Source: Theropithecus gelada
Taxonomy: Eukaryota; Chordata; Mammalia; Primates; Cercopithecidae
Assembly (NCBI RefSeq): GCF_003255815.1
Contig: NC_037669.1
Span: 119,648,021 to 119,712,020 of the forward strand
Reading direction: 5' to 3'
DNA length: 64,000 bases
Under the pieces are notes generated by a model. The model saw nothing but the letters and a program-made list of their open reading frames with translations, ran no database searches and was not told the origin of the DNA. The position numbers were made by a program, and so were the translations under genes. This document shows, piece after piece, positions 48,540-58,490 of the stretch (position 1 is its first letter; every line of letters begins with the position of its first letter).

Positions 48540-48700
48540 TATTAATACTAAAGCTACATTTAACTAAGCACTTAATCATTTCTAAGCCCTGAGAAGTGGC
48601 GTACATAGGTATTCTTATTCCTATTTATAGCTGAAAATGACTGACATTTGGCGAGTTTAAATGCCATGGCTGAGGTTAACATAATGAATATGACTGGATT
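48540..48700 (-). mobile_element. MIR, antisense
   Basis: AACTAAGCACTTAATCATTT and CTATTTATAGCTGAAAATGA. Eroded. Confidence 0.5.
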
Positions 48701-49324
48701 TGGAAGTCTTTCTGCTTTAAGTCATGCTTCTTCCTACAGTACCGGACTTGGCTTATTGAAGTTACTCTTTTAAATGTGTGATAATTTGGTACCACAGCTT
48801 TATTTTTCATTATTGCCCAGTGGTCATTAGTTTATCAGAGGGCTTGATCTTTGTGCTTAATACTTAAGATTTCGAAATAGTACATTTACAAAACAGAGGA
48901 TATTCCTCCCTTATAACTTTTTAGTTTAATTCTAGCCTCCCTTGCTCTCTTTGTGTTTTTGGAAAGCATTGTAACTCATCTCCCTTGATGGGTCATATTG
49001 TGAGAGGCTGAAGTCTTTGCAGCATGGTGAAATGAGTTCTTGTCACTAGTAAGGCTCTTCCTTCCTATTTCACTGAATAACTTACTGCCATCTGTGCCCT
49101 AGACTAAAAATCTGGATAAACAGTAGCCCTGTAAGGCCTGCTAAATTGCATGCTCACTTAAAAGGTTGCATAAGATCAAGGATTTATATCTTAGAACTAC
49201 CTAACCATGACTTACAGTGGTTCCATAAGTGTGTTTGGAAACAGTGCAATTTAAACCTAAAATTCAAGTGATTTACATTTTGGCCTTCCTGCCCTTTTAT
49301 TTATTTATTTTTTGGTTACGTAGA
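48701..49324. other. Intron 3, unassigned stretch
   Basis: Nothing nameable seen. Confidence 0.5.
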
Positions 49325-49500
49325 TTAGTAATAACATTTACTTCGTAGTACACTTGATAACACACATCCTTTATCTAATTACCACAAAATGCTGGGACTT
49401 AAACATCTTTATCTCATTATAAATGAGAAAACTTAGGGTCCAAAAAGGTAGGTGACTTTCTTGGGGTCCTGCAGCCAGAAAGGAATGGTACCCAAACTCA
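49325..49500 (-). mobile_element. MIR, antisense
   Basis: TCATTATAAATGAGAAAACT, GGTAGGTGACTTTCTTGGGG and CCTGCAGCCAGAAAGGAATG. Confidence 0.65.
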
Positions 49501-50525
49501 ACATGCACCCCATCTGCCCACCCTCATCTTTCTTATCCCAGACTCAGTGCATATGCTGTCCTTATTGTCATATTGCCTCAGTTTACCTTTGAAAAATGAT
49601 GGAGAATGACTGACTTTATTCTGACCTCCAGTACTATTTATTTTGGATTTAATTACATAGTTCTTCTGCTGTTATTTAACTGTTTTATAAGCTCTTATTT
49701 TCTTAATGACATGGTGAGCTTTTCATAGGCAGTCCCCCGCTCCCCTGTCTTTCCCACATTACCCACTATCCTGCTAAGAACCCAGGAGGCAAGCGGTAAA
49801 TACTTGTAGAAGCAGGCTGATTTCTCACTAAGAATGACTGATGCTAAGATTGACAGGCTGCAGTTGGAAAGTGATCCGTGTCTTTTATTACCTCACGTAG
49901 TTGCCTTTTTAATGGAAGCAGCTGTCAATGTTGTGCTGCCCACAGAAACCCTCAGGTCGTTTTTCTCCCTTTTTCTATTTAGGCTTCCCCAAAGTACATC
50001 TGCTCACATCCTACATTCATCCACAATTATTTGGCCCCATACAGCAAGTTTAAAATAGGTACTGTGCACCGTAGTAAGACATTGGAGGTGCGCTGTAGGG
50101 GCCCTTCAACAAGTTGAAGGCCAGTGAAGGTCATTCTCTCCGTGACTTGCAGTGAAGGCAAGGGGGGTTTCTGATAGCTGCTGAGAAGAATAGGTGGTCA
50201 GCAGTGTGCCTTCCCCTGTCTCGCCCCTTGACTCCCTTCCCCGCTGTTCTGGCCACATGCTTCTCCTTAGCTCAGCATCCCAAGCAAATATTCTATTTTA
50301 AGATTACCTATTCTTCAGCTTAGTTAAGCCATGTGATATGTAACATGCTTTACTTCTCCTAGGTTTGCAAATCCCGTTCATTTTTTCCTAAAGCTTATTT
50401 TAGTAAGTAAGCATGGTCAGCAAATGTCAGCACTTCACTACTCTCCTCACTCTATTCTTACCTGTTCCTTCTGACATCAACTAATGCTGCTCTAGGCATT
50501 GGGCTCTTTGCAGTTATTTGTTCTT
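49501..50525. other. Intron 3, unassigned stretch
   Basis: Nothing nameable seen. Confidence 0.5.
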
Positions 50526-50529
50526 TTAG

Positions 50530-51150
50530 TTGCATTTATTCACAGGCACTTTGCTTGGTGCTAGGGATGTTGTAGAGAACAAAACAGGCAGGATTCCTGA
50601 GTTTACAGTTCTTACCTACTGATAAGGAGAAGAGACCTTAATCAAATGATAAATGTGGGTGGCAATTCTGATAGGTGCTACAGAGGAAAAGATACATGAT
50701 GATTCATGGGGCTAGAACCAGATTGGGCAGATCAGGGAACTTTGCTGGGGAAGGAACTTTCAAACTGAGATCTGAAGATCTGGAGAGGACAGCTTACAAT
50801 ATATGGAGAAGAGAGTCGAATAATGGGGCAATCAGGGGACATACCTCCATACCAATGTCAACCAGTGCAGCAGGTATGTGAAGGAGTGTAGGGGCTACGA
50901 CCAGATGCAGTGGGGAGATTTGACATTGCCTGAGAGAATTAAGGAAGAGATCCCTGGTGAATGTTGATCAAACTCAATCAGGAACGGTGAGTAGAGATTA
51001 TGTGAAGAAGAGGCCGGGGAAAGAAGACAGCACATGAGAGACTGCAGGAAGTCCCAGTAATGCAGAGACACTGCAAGGAGGCAGTGCAGTGAGTGGAGGA
51101 GGATACAGACAGGGGACACCATGGGTAGTTTTTCAGGTCATGGCAATGTC
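50530..51150 (-). mobile_element. L2 3' region, antisense, long copy
   Basis: CACTTTGCTTGGTGCTAGGG, GTAGAGAACAAAACAGGCAG, AATTCTGATAGGTGCTACAG and CTTTCAAACTGAGATCTGAA, then GTGCAGCAGGTATGTGAAGG. Follows antisense L2 for about 600 bp. Confidence 0.75.
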
Positions 51151-52035
51151 ACATCTTACACTCAGGGACAGTCATAGCTTACTGCTGCATCTAAAAAATG
51201 TATCCTGAGGTAGAAACTTTCTCCCCCAACCTCAACAACAAAACACTCTTCTGCAGTCCAACCAATGTGTAAACATCAAGAAAACAAAATTATGGGAGGT
51301 CACACCGTCTCCACCAGCACTGCCAGGACCTCTGAAAGGGTTGGCGGATTCCAAATCAAAATTCACAATGAATGCAACCTGAATATTAAGAAACTAACTC
51401 TGTAACAGAGTTGTCTCTTTTTACATCCTCAGCACCACCACCTTTCCCCCTTTCTTTCTAAGCTGAGTTTCCTGAAGGTGAGCTGGGTACTCCTGCTTTG
51501 AGAACTTCCTTAGATCTGGAGAACTTACCTTTGCTCCCTTTCCCATCCGACTTTCATTATCTTCAGTCAGGTACTTCAATGAAAGGAGCCTTCAAAGAAA
51601 ATGAACCTAACAAAATTTAAATCTGAAAGCCCATGGTTTTAATATCTTCTACTTTCCTCAATCTTTCTTATACCACATAGGATCAGTAATGGCTACTTGA
51701 TGTATGTAGTTCCCAGAGGCCCACAGTGAATTTTATCTCAGTAGTGTTTCTACCTTGATCTCTTCTAGGTGAAGAGATGAGCAATTGTTTGGGGTGTTTT
51801 TGTTTTGTTTTCCAAGAGATCGTGCTATGCCTGTTTGTTGTAGAAACAGAAGACTCTCTTAGACAGCCAATGTGTTATGTTTTAGAATTGTTCTTTGCCC
51901 TCATATGTAATAATTATGCTTATTTGTCACCAAGGGAGAAAAACCTTAAGAAAGAATTTAGATGGTGTTGAAGAAGAGAATCCTACTAACAACAATAGAT
52001 TTTCATGACAGAATTTTTATATTGTTCTCATACAG
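51151..52035 (+). other. Intron 3 end, leading to exon 4 acceptor
   Basis: No repeat recognised. It ends with TACTAAC at 51984-51990, a CAG at 52009-52011, a T-rich stretch and the used acceptor CATACAG at 52029-52035. Confidence 0.6.
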
Positions 52036-52161
52036 GATGAAGAGGAAGAAATCAAACAAGAAATTAACATGTTGAAGAAATATTCTCATCACCGGAATAT
52101 TGCTACATACTATGGTGCTTTTATCAAAAAGAACCCACCAGGCATGGATGACCAACTTTGG
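52036..52161 (+). CDS. TNIK: TNIK coding exon 4 (alpha-C helix to beta-5)
   Basis: This 126-nt exon encodes 42 residues, starting DEEEEIKQEINMLKKY and ending NPPGMDDQLW (residues 61-102 in the numbering I recall). The glutamate in IKQEINML is the alpha-C residue that salt-bridges to the exon 3 lysine in active kinases. HHRNIATYYGAF is the alpha-C/beta-4 region, and DDQLW leads into beta-5 and the hinge, which must lie on the next exon. The acceptor ends TCATACAG (AG at 52034-52035) and the donor is TGG|GTATGT at 52162. Both ends are phase 0. The Q in IKQEIN and the NPPGM stretch fit TNIK; MAP4K4 and MINK1, as I recall them, differ here (for example PPGHDDQLW in MAP4K4). A perfect TACTAAC branch-point-like string lies at 51984-51990, and a further CAG lies 24 nt before the used acceptor. 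Confidence 0.97.
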
Positions 52162-52434
52162 GTATGTAGTGCTATCCAAATTTGCTTTATTTACATGAAG
52201 AACAAACAGGGCCAAATGGTTCATTTTTCTATCCTCATGACTAAATTTGATTAACTCCTTCTTTAACCCTTAGCCCCCATGATATCTGTAACATACTGTT
52301 TTCAGGGTTTTCTCCCATTTCCTTGAATACCTATCTTTTCAGTATCTCTAAATATTCCTTCTATCCTTTAATATGGACCAAAGCCAATTGTTGAGTTCTC
52401 TGTTTTTGTTTCTGTTTTTGTTTTTTTCACTAAT

Positions 52435-52640
52435 TGACAAACTTTTATTGCGTTTTTATTTTAGGCACCATGTTATTTACAGTTTATGAATTATATCATT
52501 TATTTTGCTTCTTTGAGTTAGGTATTATTATTTCCCTAATTTCTTGAATGATGAAACTAAGGTTTACAGAAAAAACGAGTAAACTGTTCCAACGTCTACA
52601 TAGCTAGCAGGGATGGAGCTAGGATCTAACCAAGCTCTAT
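52435..52640 (-). mobile_element. MIR, antisense
   Basis: TTTTAGGCACCATGTTATTT, TTGAATGATGAAACTAAGGT and ACATAGCTAGCAGGGATGGA. Confidence 0.65.
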
Positions 52641-52959
52641 GTGATTCTCTGTCTATCACTGAGGTGTGGGTGACTCTGAAACATAAACTTTAACTTCGTA
52701 GGTAAAATACCTACTATAGTGTCTGGTACCAAGTAGGGACTCTGCAAAGGTTGTTTTCCTTTCATGTTTCCCCTAGTCCACTTAGCTATGTGCCGCAGTC
52801 CTTTATCTTTGACAGTCTAAGAGGCAGCTCTGATTGGCTGTCCCACCAACAAGTTTACTGTGTTTGATACCAAACCCTATCGCTGCTCTGCCAAGCCCAG
52901 ACTGTCTTTTTCTCACCTTCCTGGTTTCTGTCCTTGGAACTTTTATTCACTTAGTCCTT
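52641..52959. other. Intron 4, unassigned stretch
   Basis: Nothing nameable seen with confidence. Possibly part of the following L2. Confidence 0.4.
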
Positions 52960-53260
52960 CAGCAAGATTATAATGCTGTATTGGTTTGGCCTTCCCTTGC
53001 CAATTTTATTATCACCTCCCTAGTATAGGCCCATTCAGTGGAAGCCTGGACTTTACAGTGGCCTCCTATGTGTTGATTTACTTTTCTTTCACTCTTTCTT
53101 CTTCCCTCTACCTTCCATCCTTCCGTCTCTCCTTCCCCTCTTCCTCTCTCTCAATTTCTGTTCATCCCACATGTCGTTGTTATATTAATGCTTCTAAAAA
53201 TACCTTTCTAACCCCTTACCGTCTTGCTCATTTTCCAGAGGTTTTGTATGTGCCTAACAC
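52960..53260 (+). mobile_element. L2 ORF2-distal sequence, sense
   Basis: CAGTGGCCTCCTATGTG, a pyrimidine-rich stretch, ATTAATGCTTCTAAAAATAC and CTAACCCCTTACC match the L2 segment around TTTCTAAAA. Diverged. Confidence 0.4.
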
Positions 53261-53261
53261 A

Positions 53262-53470
53262 AAAAATTTACTGAATTAGCAAGAGCCTACTATATGCCAA
53301 ATACTGTGCTGAGCTGTGTGGATCCGGTAATGGCTATTTCATGGAGAATTCCCAAAGTACTCAGCCTTGGGTAGAAGTAACTGTTTTAATGTATCAGACA
53401 TTTCCAGTGCAGTGGAGAAGACAGAATATAGACAGTGAATACAATCAGTGACCAAAAACGATATAAAAAT
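53262..53470 (-). mobile_element. L2 tail, antisense
   Basis: AAGAGCCTACTATATGCCAA and TGTGCTGAGCTGTGTGGATC. Confidence 0.45.
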
Positions 53471-53619
53471 GTTAGCTCATAAAACTAACAAGATTTTCAT
53501 GTCATTTAATATGAGTACTCAATCTTTGGAAATGAACCATTGGGATTATTTTTTTCCATGAGACTCATCTCCAAATTTAAAAGAAAAATTATTTGGGGGT
53601 AAACACATTTTATCTAGTT

Positions 53620-54185
53620 TATGTGATTCCAAAAAAGTTAGGTTTTAATTGTGGCCTCTAAATGTATAATAGATGTAAATATGAATATTAAACATACAAA
53701 AGTAGTGGGAGAAAATAAATGTGACTGTGTAGTACTAAAGGGAGATATATGACAACAAAGGGATACACCATAAAATAGAATTTTGATGGACTTGACTATA
53801 TACATATTTTAAATGTCTTCTTAACAAAAAACATAAAGTAAAAATGCAAATAACTGAGTAAAAATATTCATTTTATAATGAGCAAAGAATTTAGTAGCGT
53901 TCAGAGATGAAGCATTTTTATAAATCAATAGGAAAAACATGAAATTACTAATAGCAAGATTAAGGAAAATGTTACAACCAAAAAAGGAAGCAATATCAAT
54001 TATCAATAAAGGTGTTATTAAAAGGCTATTCTTACTAACAATATAAATCCACAAGAAAACAACAGATACCATTTCTTGCCTAGTAGATTGGCAAAGATTT
54101 TTTTTTAATTATGTCCGGGATGGACACTCATACCCACTGCTCATGGGATGAACACTGGTCCAACTTATTAACTCAAGGGCAGTTG
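53620..54185 (+). mobile_element. Old L1 (L1M or HAL1-type), sense ORF2 region
   Basis: AACAACAGATACCATTTCTT, CTAGTAGATTGGCAAAGATT and GGACACTCATACCCACTGCT, ending near CAGTTGGCATAC, follow the C-terminal part of an old L1 ORF2 with many lesions. Confidence 0.65.
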
Positions 54186-54190
54186 GCATA

Positions 54191-54240
54191 CACACACACA
54201 CACACACACACACACGCGCACACACACGCGCACACACACC
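54191..54240 (+). repeat. (CA)n with CG steps
   Basis: CA array interrupted twice by CGCG. It adjoins the old L1. Confidence 0.9.
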
Positions 54241-54442
54241 CCTTCCAAAGCCAGCACCTTACTTTTGACTCCATATTTTCACAGGCAGGAATGTGTCCTA
54301 AATAAAGTCACTTATTTAGGTAACTACATATAAAGATGTATGTAGAAGTTAACCAATAGGGAGTCACTTAAGGGAGAGTGCAGACAATTAAAATGATATA
54401 GCTCCACATTTCTAAATGGAGAAGTATTAACAATGGTAGTAG

Positions 54443-54764
54443 GGGCTGGGCACAGTGGCTCACGCCTGTAATCCCAGTACTTTGGGAGGCCAAGATGGGT
54501 GGATCACTTGAGGTCAGGAGTTTGAGACCAGCCTGACCAACATGGTGAAACCCTGTCTCTACTAAAAATACAAAAAAATTAGTGGGGTATGGTGGTGGGT
54601 GCATGTAATTCCAGCTACTCTAGAGGCTGAGACAGGATAATTGCTTGAACTTGGGAGGCAGAGGTGGCAGTAAGCTGAGATAGCGTCACTGCACTCCAGC
54701 CTGAGTGACAGAGCGAGACTCTGTCTCATACACACACAAAAAAATAATAAAATAAAATAAAATA
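54443..54764 (+). mobile_element. Alu, sense, full length
   Basis: GGCTGGGCACAGTGGCTCAC through CTGTCTCATACACACAC and an (AAAAT)n tail. No clear target duplication. Confidence 0.95.
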
Positions 54765-55002
54765 GGACTTTGTAAAGGCTTTTGAAGAAGTTATAATTAG
54801 ATATAGTATGTTTTCATTTTTGTGGAAAAAATACACATGTAGTGACATGGTGGGGATATCTGATATAATGTATACTAATTGTGTTGAAAATATTTATTTT
54901 GAGGTAGTAATTTCAGTAATTTTATTTTAAAAACATTTTTCTTTTTTACGTCTGCTTTTTTTTTTTTTTTCCCCCTAATCTTTCTGTTTAGTACATTTTC
55001 TT

Positions 55003-55277
55003 TTAGAGACAGGGCCTTGCTCTGTCCTCCGGGCTGGAGTGCGGTGGCACAGTCATAGCTCACTGTAGCCTTATATACCGTAGCTCAAGCGTTCCTGCTG
55101 CCTCAGCCTTCTGAGTAGCTCAGACTACAAGTGCACGCCACTATGCCCAGCTAGTTTATTTATTTTTTTGTCTCACTTTCTTGCCCAGACTGATCTCAAA
55201 CTCGTGGTCTCAAGCGATTCTCCTGCCTTGGCCTCCCAAAGTGCTGGGATTACAGGTGCAAGCCGCTATACCTGACC
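55003..55277 (-). mobile_element. Old Alu (J-type), antisense
   Basis: AGAGACAGGGCCTTGCTCTG, GCTGGAGTGCGGTGGCACAG and AGTGCTGGGATTACAGGTGC. A T-run and 'CCCCCTAATC' spacer lie just left. Confidence 0.92.
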
Positions 55278-55329
55278 TGAAATTTCTCTTAAGTTCAGCA
55301 TCTGAACCCTTTCTGCTGCTTCTTTTGTT

Positions 55330-55470
55330 ATTGCTACCACTGGGAGGTCCTTGCTCCTTATAAAAAACTGTCTGCTCTCTGAGGGCAAGGATTATGTCTT
55401 TTGCCTCCCTCTGCAGCATTTGGAAGGCACTGGGTAATATGCTGACAATATCATTGGTTTATGAATGAAA
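55330..55470 (+). mobile_element. L2 3' tail, sense
   Basis: TGTCTGCTCTCTGAGGGCAA, TTTTGCCTCCCTCTGCAGCA and GAAGGCACTGGGTAATATGC. Confidence 0.5.
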
Positions 55471-55828
55471 ATTATATTGTTAGAACAAAACCTGGTTGCA
55501 ACAGGTACTTTTTGAGAGCTTAGTTTCCCTGAGGCCTGCAGATTCAACAGCATATGATGAGGTGGCATGAGTTAAGATTTCTTTGTGTTTCCAAAGGACT
55601 TCTACATTGTCAACAATTTAGCATTTTAGCAATGACCCTGAATTGCCAGAAGCTGCAGCAGATGACACGTAGAGAATGATAGCTATTATCCCACCAGTTC
55701 TTTATCAGCACGCTGGAAGTCCCCCTTGTGCTCCCTCTCAATCACTGCCACCCCAAGGAAAACTGGTATCCTGACTTTTTTCTCCCAATTGTATTAAGAT
55801 ATAATCAACAAATAAAAATTGTATATTG
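55471..55828. other. Intron 4, unassigned stretch
   Basis: Nothing nameable seen. Confidence 0.5.
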
Positions 55829-55975
55829 GCTGGGCATGGTGGCTCATATCTATTATCCCAGTACTGTGGGAGAGCAAGGCTGGGAGAATTGCTTGAGCCC
55901 AAGAGTCTGAGACTAGTGTGGGCAACATAATGAAACCTCATCTCTACCAAAAAAATTAAAATTAAAAAAAAAGAG
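55829..55975 (+). mobile_element. Alu left monomer (FLAM-like), sense
   Basis: GGCTGGGCATGGTGGCTCAT through GTGGGCAACATAATGAAACC and an A-rich tail. A single monomer with no right arm, inserted next to old L1 sequence. Confidence 0.85.
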
Positions 55976-55989
55976 AAAAATGATTTGTA

Positions 55990-56222
55990 TATTGTTGGTG
56001 AGGATGTAGAGAGAAGGGGACCCTTGTATACTGTTGGTGGAAATGTAAGTTGGTACAGTCATATGGAAAATACTATAGAGGTTTCTGAATAAATTGGAAA
56101 TAGAACTACCTTATGATCCAGAAACCCCACTTCTCGGTATATTTCCAAAGGAAATAAAATCAGTATCTCAAAGAGGCATCTGAGCTCCTGTGTTCATTGC
56201 AGCATTTTTCATGATAGCCAAG
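55990..56222 (+). mobile_element. Old L1 (L1M-type), sense ORF2 region
   Basis: GTTGGTGAGGATGTAGAGAG, CCTTATGATCCAGAAACCCC and TCCTGTGTTCATTGCAGCAT match the same L1 ORF2 zone as the younger L1 copies, strongly diverged. Confidence 0.8.
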
Positions 56223-56969
56223 GAATGATAGCTATTTTATAGTTGTCTGTAGAAAGGTGTTTTCTTTGGTCAGGGCTATGGTTCTCAATTTTAAAAAAGC
56301 ATTAATATAGCTTTAGAACCATCTCCCAGCTTATCACCTGAGCTGGAACAGCTATTTCTAGATAAGCCACACCTAACTATTAATCTCCTTCATTTTGTGA
56401 GATGGGCCAGATAGGATAGTTGGTTTTCACATTAAGTTGAATTATTAAAATTGGGGTAGTTGGGGTGTTTATTTACAACTCGTTGATTGAGGGAAGGAGA
56501 GGGGTGGTCAATAGGGCTTGACTCTTTTTCACTTTTTTCCAGATCCTGAGATGTTTTAAGCTGGAAGGAGAATTAGTCATGATAGACCTTGCTGGGTCCA
56601 GTGAAGTTAATTGACTTTCCCCGGGCCTCAAAACTCATTAGTGGATGATGCAGGACCAGATTGCAGACATCCTAAAACATAACACTTTAGCTTGGTCGGA
56701 AGTTCTGTGAAAGCCCCCTGGAAGTTTTTGTTAAAAAGTGAGCAAAATCTTCAGTCCATTTTCAGATAGGTACTCGGAGAAAGCAGCACGCCTGCTGGCA
56801 TCTGCATGGTGTTAATGGAGGGTATTGTACTCTGGAAATGAGTCACTTCCCACTAGTTCTCACCCTGACCAATTGCTCTTCTCATGGAGATGGCTGTTGT
56901 TGCTGGGAACCAAGAGCCTGATGTGTATGTGTTCATTTATTTATTCCCCAGTCATTCATTCATTCTTCC
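56223..56969. other. Intron 4, unassigned stretch
   Basis: Nothing nameable seen. Confidence 0.5.
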
Positions 56970-57113
56970 ATATATATATGTATATATAAAAAATATATAT
57001 ATGAACATATATATCTCCATATATTCATTTATTCATCTGTATATACATATATATGTGTATATGTATATCATATCATCATATATATACATGGCTAGTATAT
57101 ATACATATATCTG
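56970..57113. repeat. (TATA/CATA)n AT-rich tract
   Basis: TATATATATGTATATATAAA-type units for about 140 bp. Likely expanded within the adjoining antisense L2 tail. Confidence 0.85.
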
Positions 57114-57312
57114 TCTTGGCACAAGGCAATCTTCCAAGCACTCAGGATATAACAGTGAACAAAATTTATGAAAGTCCTTATTTTAATGCAGCTTACATTC
57201 TTGCTGTAGATTACAAACAATAAACATAATAAATAAGACAATTACAGAAGATGCTGGAAACTGGTAAGTGCCTGGTAGAGGATTAATGGGGAATGCAGGT
57301 AAGGGTTGCAAT
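57114..57312 (-). mobile_element. L2 3' region, antisense, left half
   Basis: GGATATAACAGTGAACAAAA, GCAGCTTACATTCTTGCTGT and ACAAACAATAAACATAATAA. Confidence 0.75.
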
Positions 57313-57485
57313 GTGCTATGGACTAAACATTTGTGTGTCCTCAAAATTCATATATTGAAATCCTAACCTTCAAAGTGATGGTATTAGGAGGTGAGGCCTT
57401 TGGGAGGTGATCAGTGATGAGGGTGGAGCCCTTATAAATGGGATTAGTACCCTCATAAAAAGAACCCCCAGAGCTCCCTTGCTAT
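57313..57485 (+). mobile_element. MST/MLT1-type MaLR LTR fragment, sense
   Basis: It starts TGCTATGGACTAAACATTTG, then GTGATGGTATTAGGAGGTGA, GGCCTTTGGGAGGTGATCAG and AGAGCTCCCTTGC. This is the 5' part of an ERVL-MaLR LTR; the 3' part is missing. It splits one L2. Confidence 0.85.
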
Positions 57486-57720
57486 CTTTCTGAGAAATTA
57501 ACAGTCTGCAACCTGGGGCCAGCTCATGCAGGGCTTTGCAGGCCATTGAAAAGACCTTGGCTTTTACTCTGCATTCGATGGGAGAGCCATGGAAGGTTTT
57601 GAAGGTGGAGTGAGGGGGATGGGATCTGACCCACATACTGAAGGGGTCACTTCATTTGCTGGGTTGCGAATAGACCAGATGGGTCAAGGAGAGAAACAGG
57701 AAACCAGTTAAGGAACCGTT
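57486..57720 (-). mobile_element. L2 3' region, antisense, right half
   Basis: GGCCAGCTCATGCAGGGCTT, AGACCTTGGCTTTTACTCTG and GGGATGGGATCTGACCCACA continue the antisense L2 in order. Confidence 0.75.
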
Positions 57721-57916
57721 TTAGTAAGTGAATCCTCTTCCTGAACTTGACGAAGGGGATCTGTAAGTAGTGAGCACTTCCAAACTGGAACCCATGGGGA
57801 TGGATTCTGCCATCACATTCGGCTTACCCCACTTCAGTTCAATGCAATTAACTGCAGGTGACAAAATATGGAAGTTATAGCTCCTACATTCTGCCAAGTT
57901 TGAAGGACAGGGCCTA
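57721..57916. other. Intron 4, unassigned stretch before duplicated segment
   Basis: Nothing nameable seen. It may be part of the same unknown element as copy A. Confidence 0.4.
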
Positions 57917-58050
57917 GCACTTGTCAGACTCGTGTCTATGCAGAAGGCTGCTCTGACCATCCCCTCTAGCAATCGTCCAGTAGCTTCTTTGTTACCGAAG
58001 ATGAAGATAAAAGCTATGGAAGGCCTCATGAGGGCAAGAGCATCATTTCT
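57917..58050. repeat. 134-bp duplicated segment, copy A
   Basis: It aligns without gaps to 60037-60170 with 6 differences. Family unknown to me. The minus strand stays open across both copies, but in that frame all six differences change the residue, so I see no sign of protein constraint. Confidence 0.9.
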
Positions 58051-58234
58051 TTTCCTAGTTGCTCTATGTGGTGACAAATCAAGAAACAATTAGGAAGAGG
58101 AAAGACAGAAACATAATAGTTAGGAAATTAATATCAGATTACAATATTGGTGGGAACACGGTCATAGAATATAACAGTACATACTTATTCCCAGGCCTCT
58201 GACTCTCTAAATTTGGGGCATTCTGTGTTAATAA

Positions 58235-58490
58235 GAACAATGGTAGGAAATATTTATCACCTGCTTACCATGTGCCAAGTACTATACTTGTTTACTTTGT
58301 CATCTTATCTTATTAGATCTTTGCAGTCATTCTGCAAATTAAGTATCCCTACTCTGCAGATGGAGGAAACTAGGCTCAGAGAGTCCAGAAGTTTGTCCAA
58401 GGTCTTATAGCAAGTCCATGATGAAGCCGGCGTGCTAGCTAACCCCAAGCTGTCTGATTCCAGAATCAAGCCCTTAAACCTTACACTCGT
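58235..58490 (-). mobile_element. MIR, antisense
   Basis: CTGCTTACCATGTGCCAAGT, CAGATGGAGGAAACTAGGCT and AAGCTGTCTGATTCCAGAAT. Nearly full length. Confidence 0.8.

Noticed and set aside
34783..52161. Reading the kinase exons as MAP4K4, MINK1 or a processed pseudogene
   Set aside because: Exon 4 residues (IKQEIN and NPPGM before DDQLW) fit TNIK as remembered, and both exons have intact intron borders, so this is neither those paralogues nor a retrocopy.
57721..58089. 122-codon minus-strand frame over duplicated segment A
   Set aside because: Copy B keeps only part of it and all substitutions between copies change residues; no splice context or known family.
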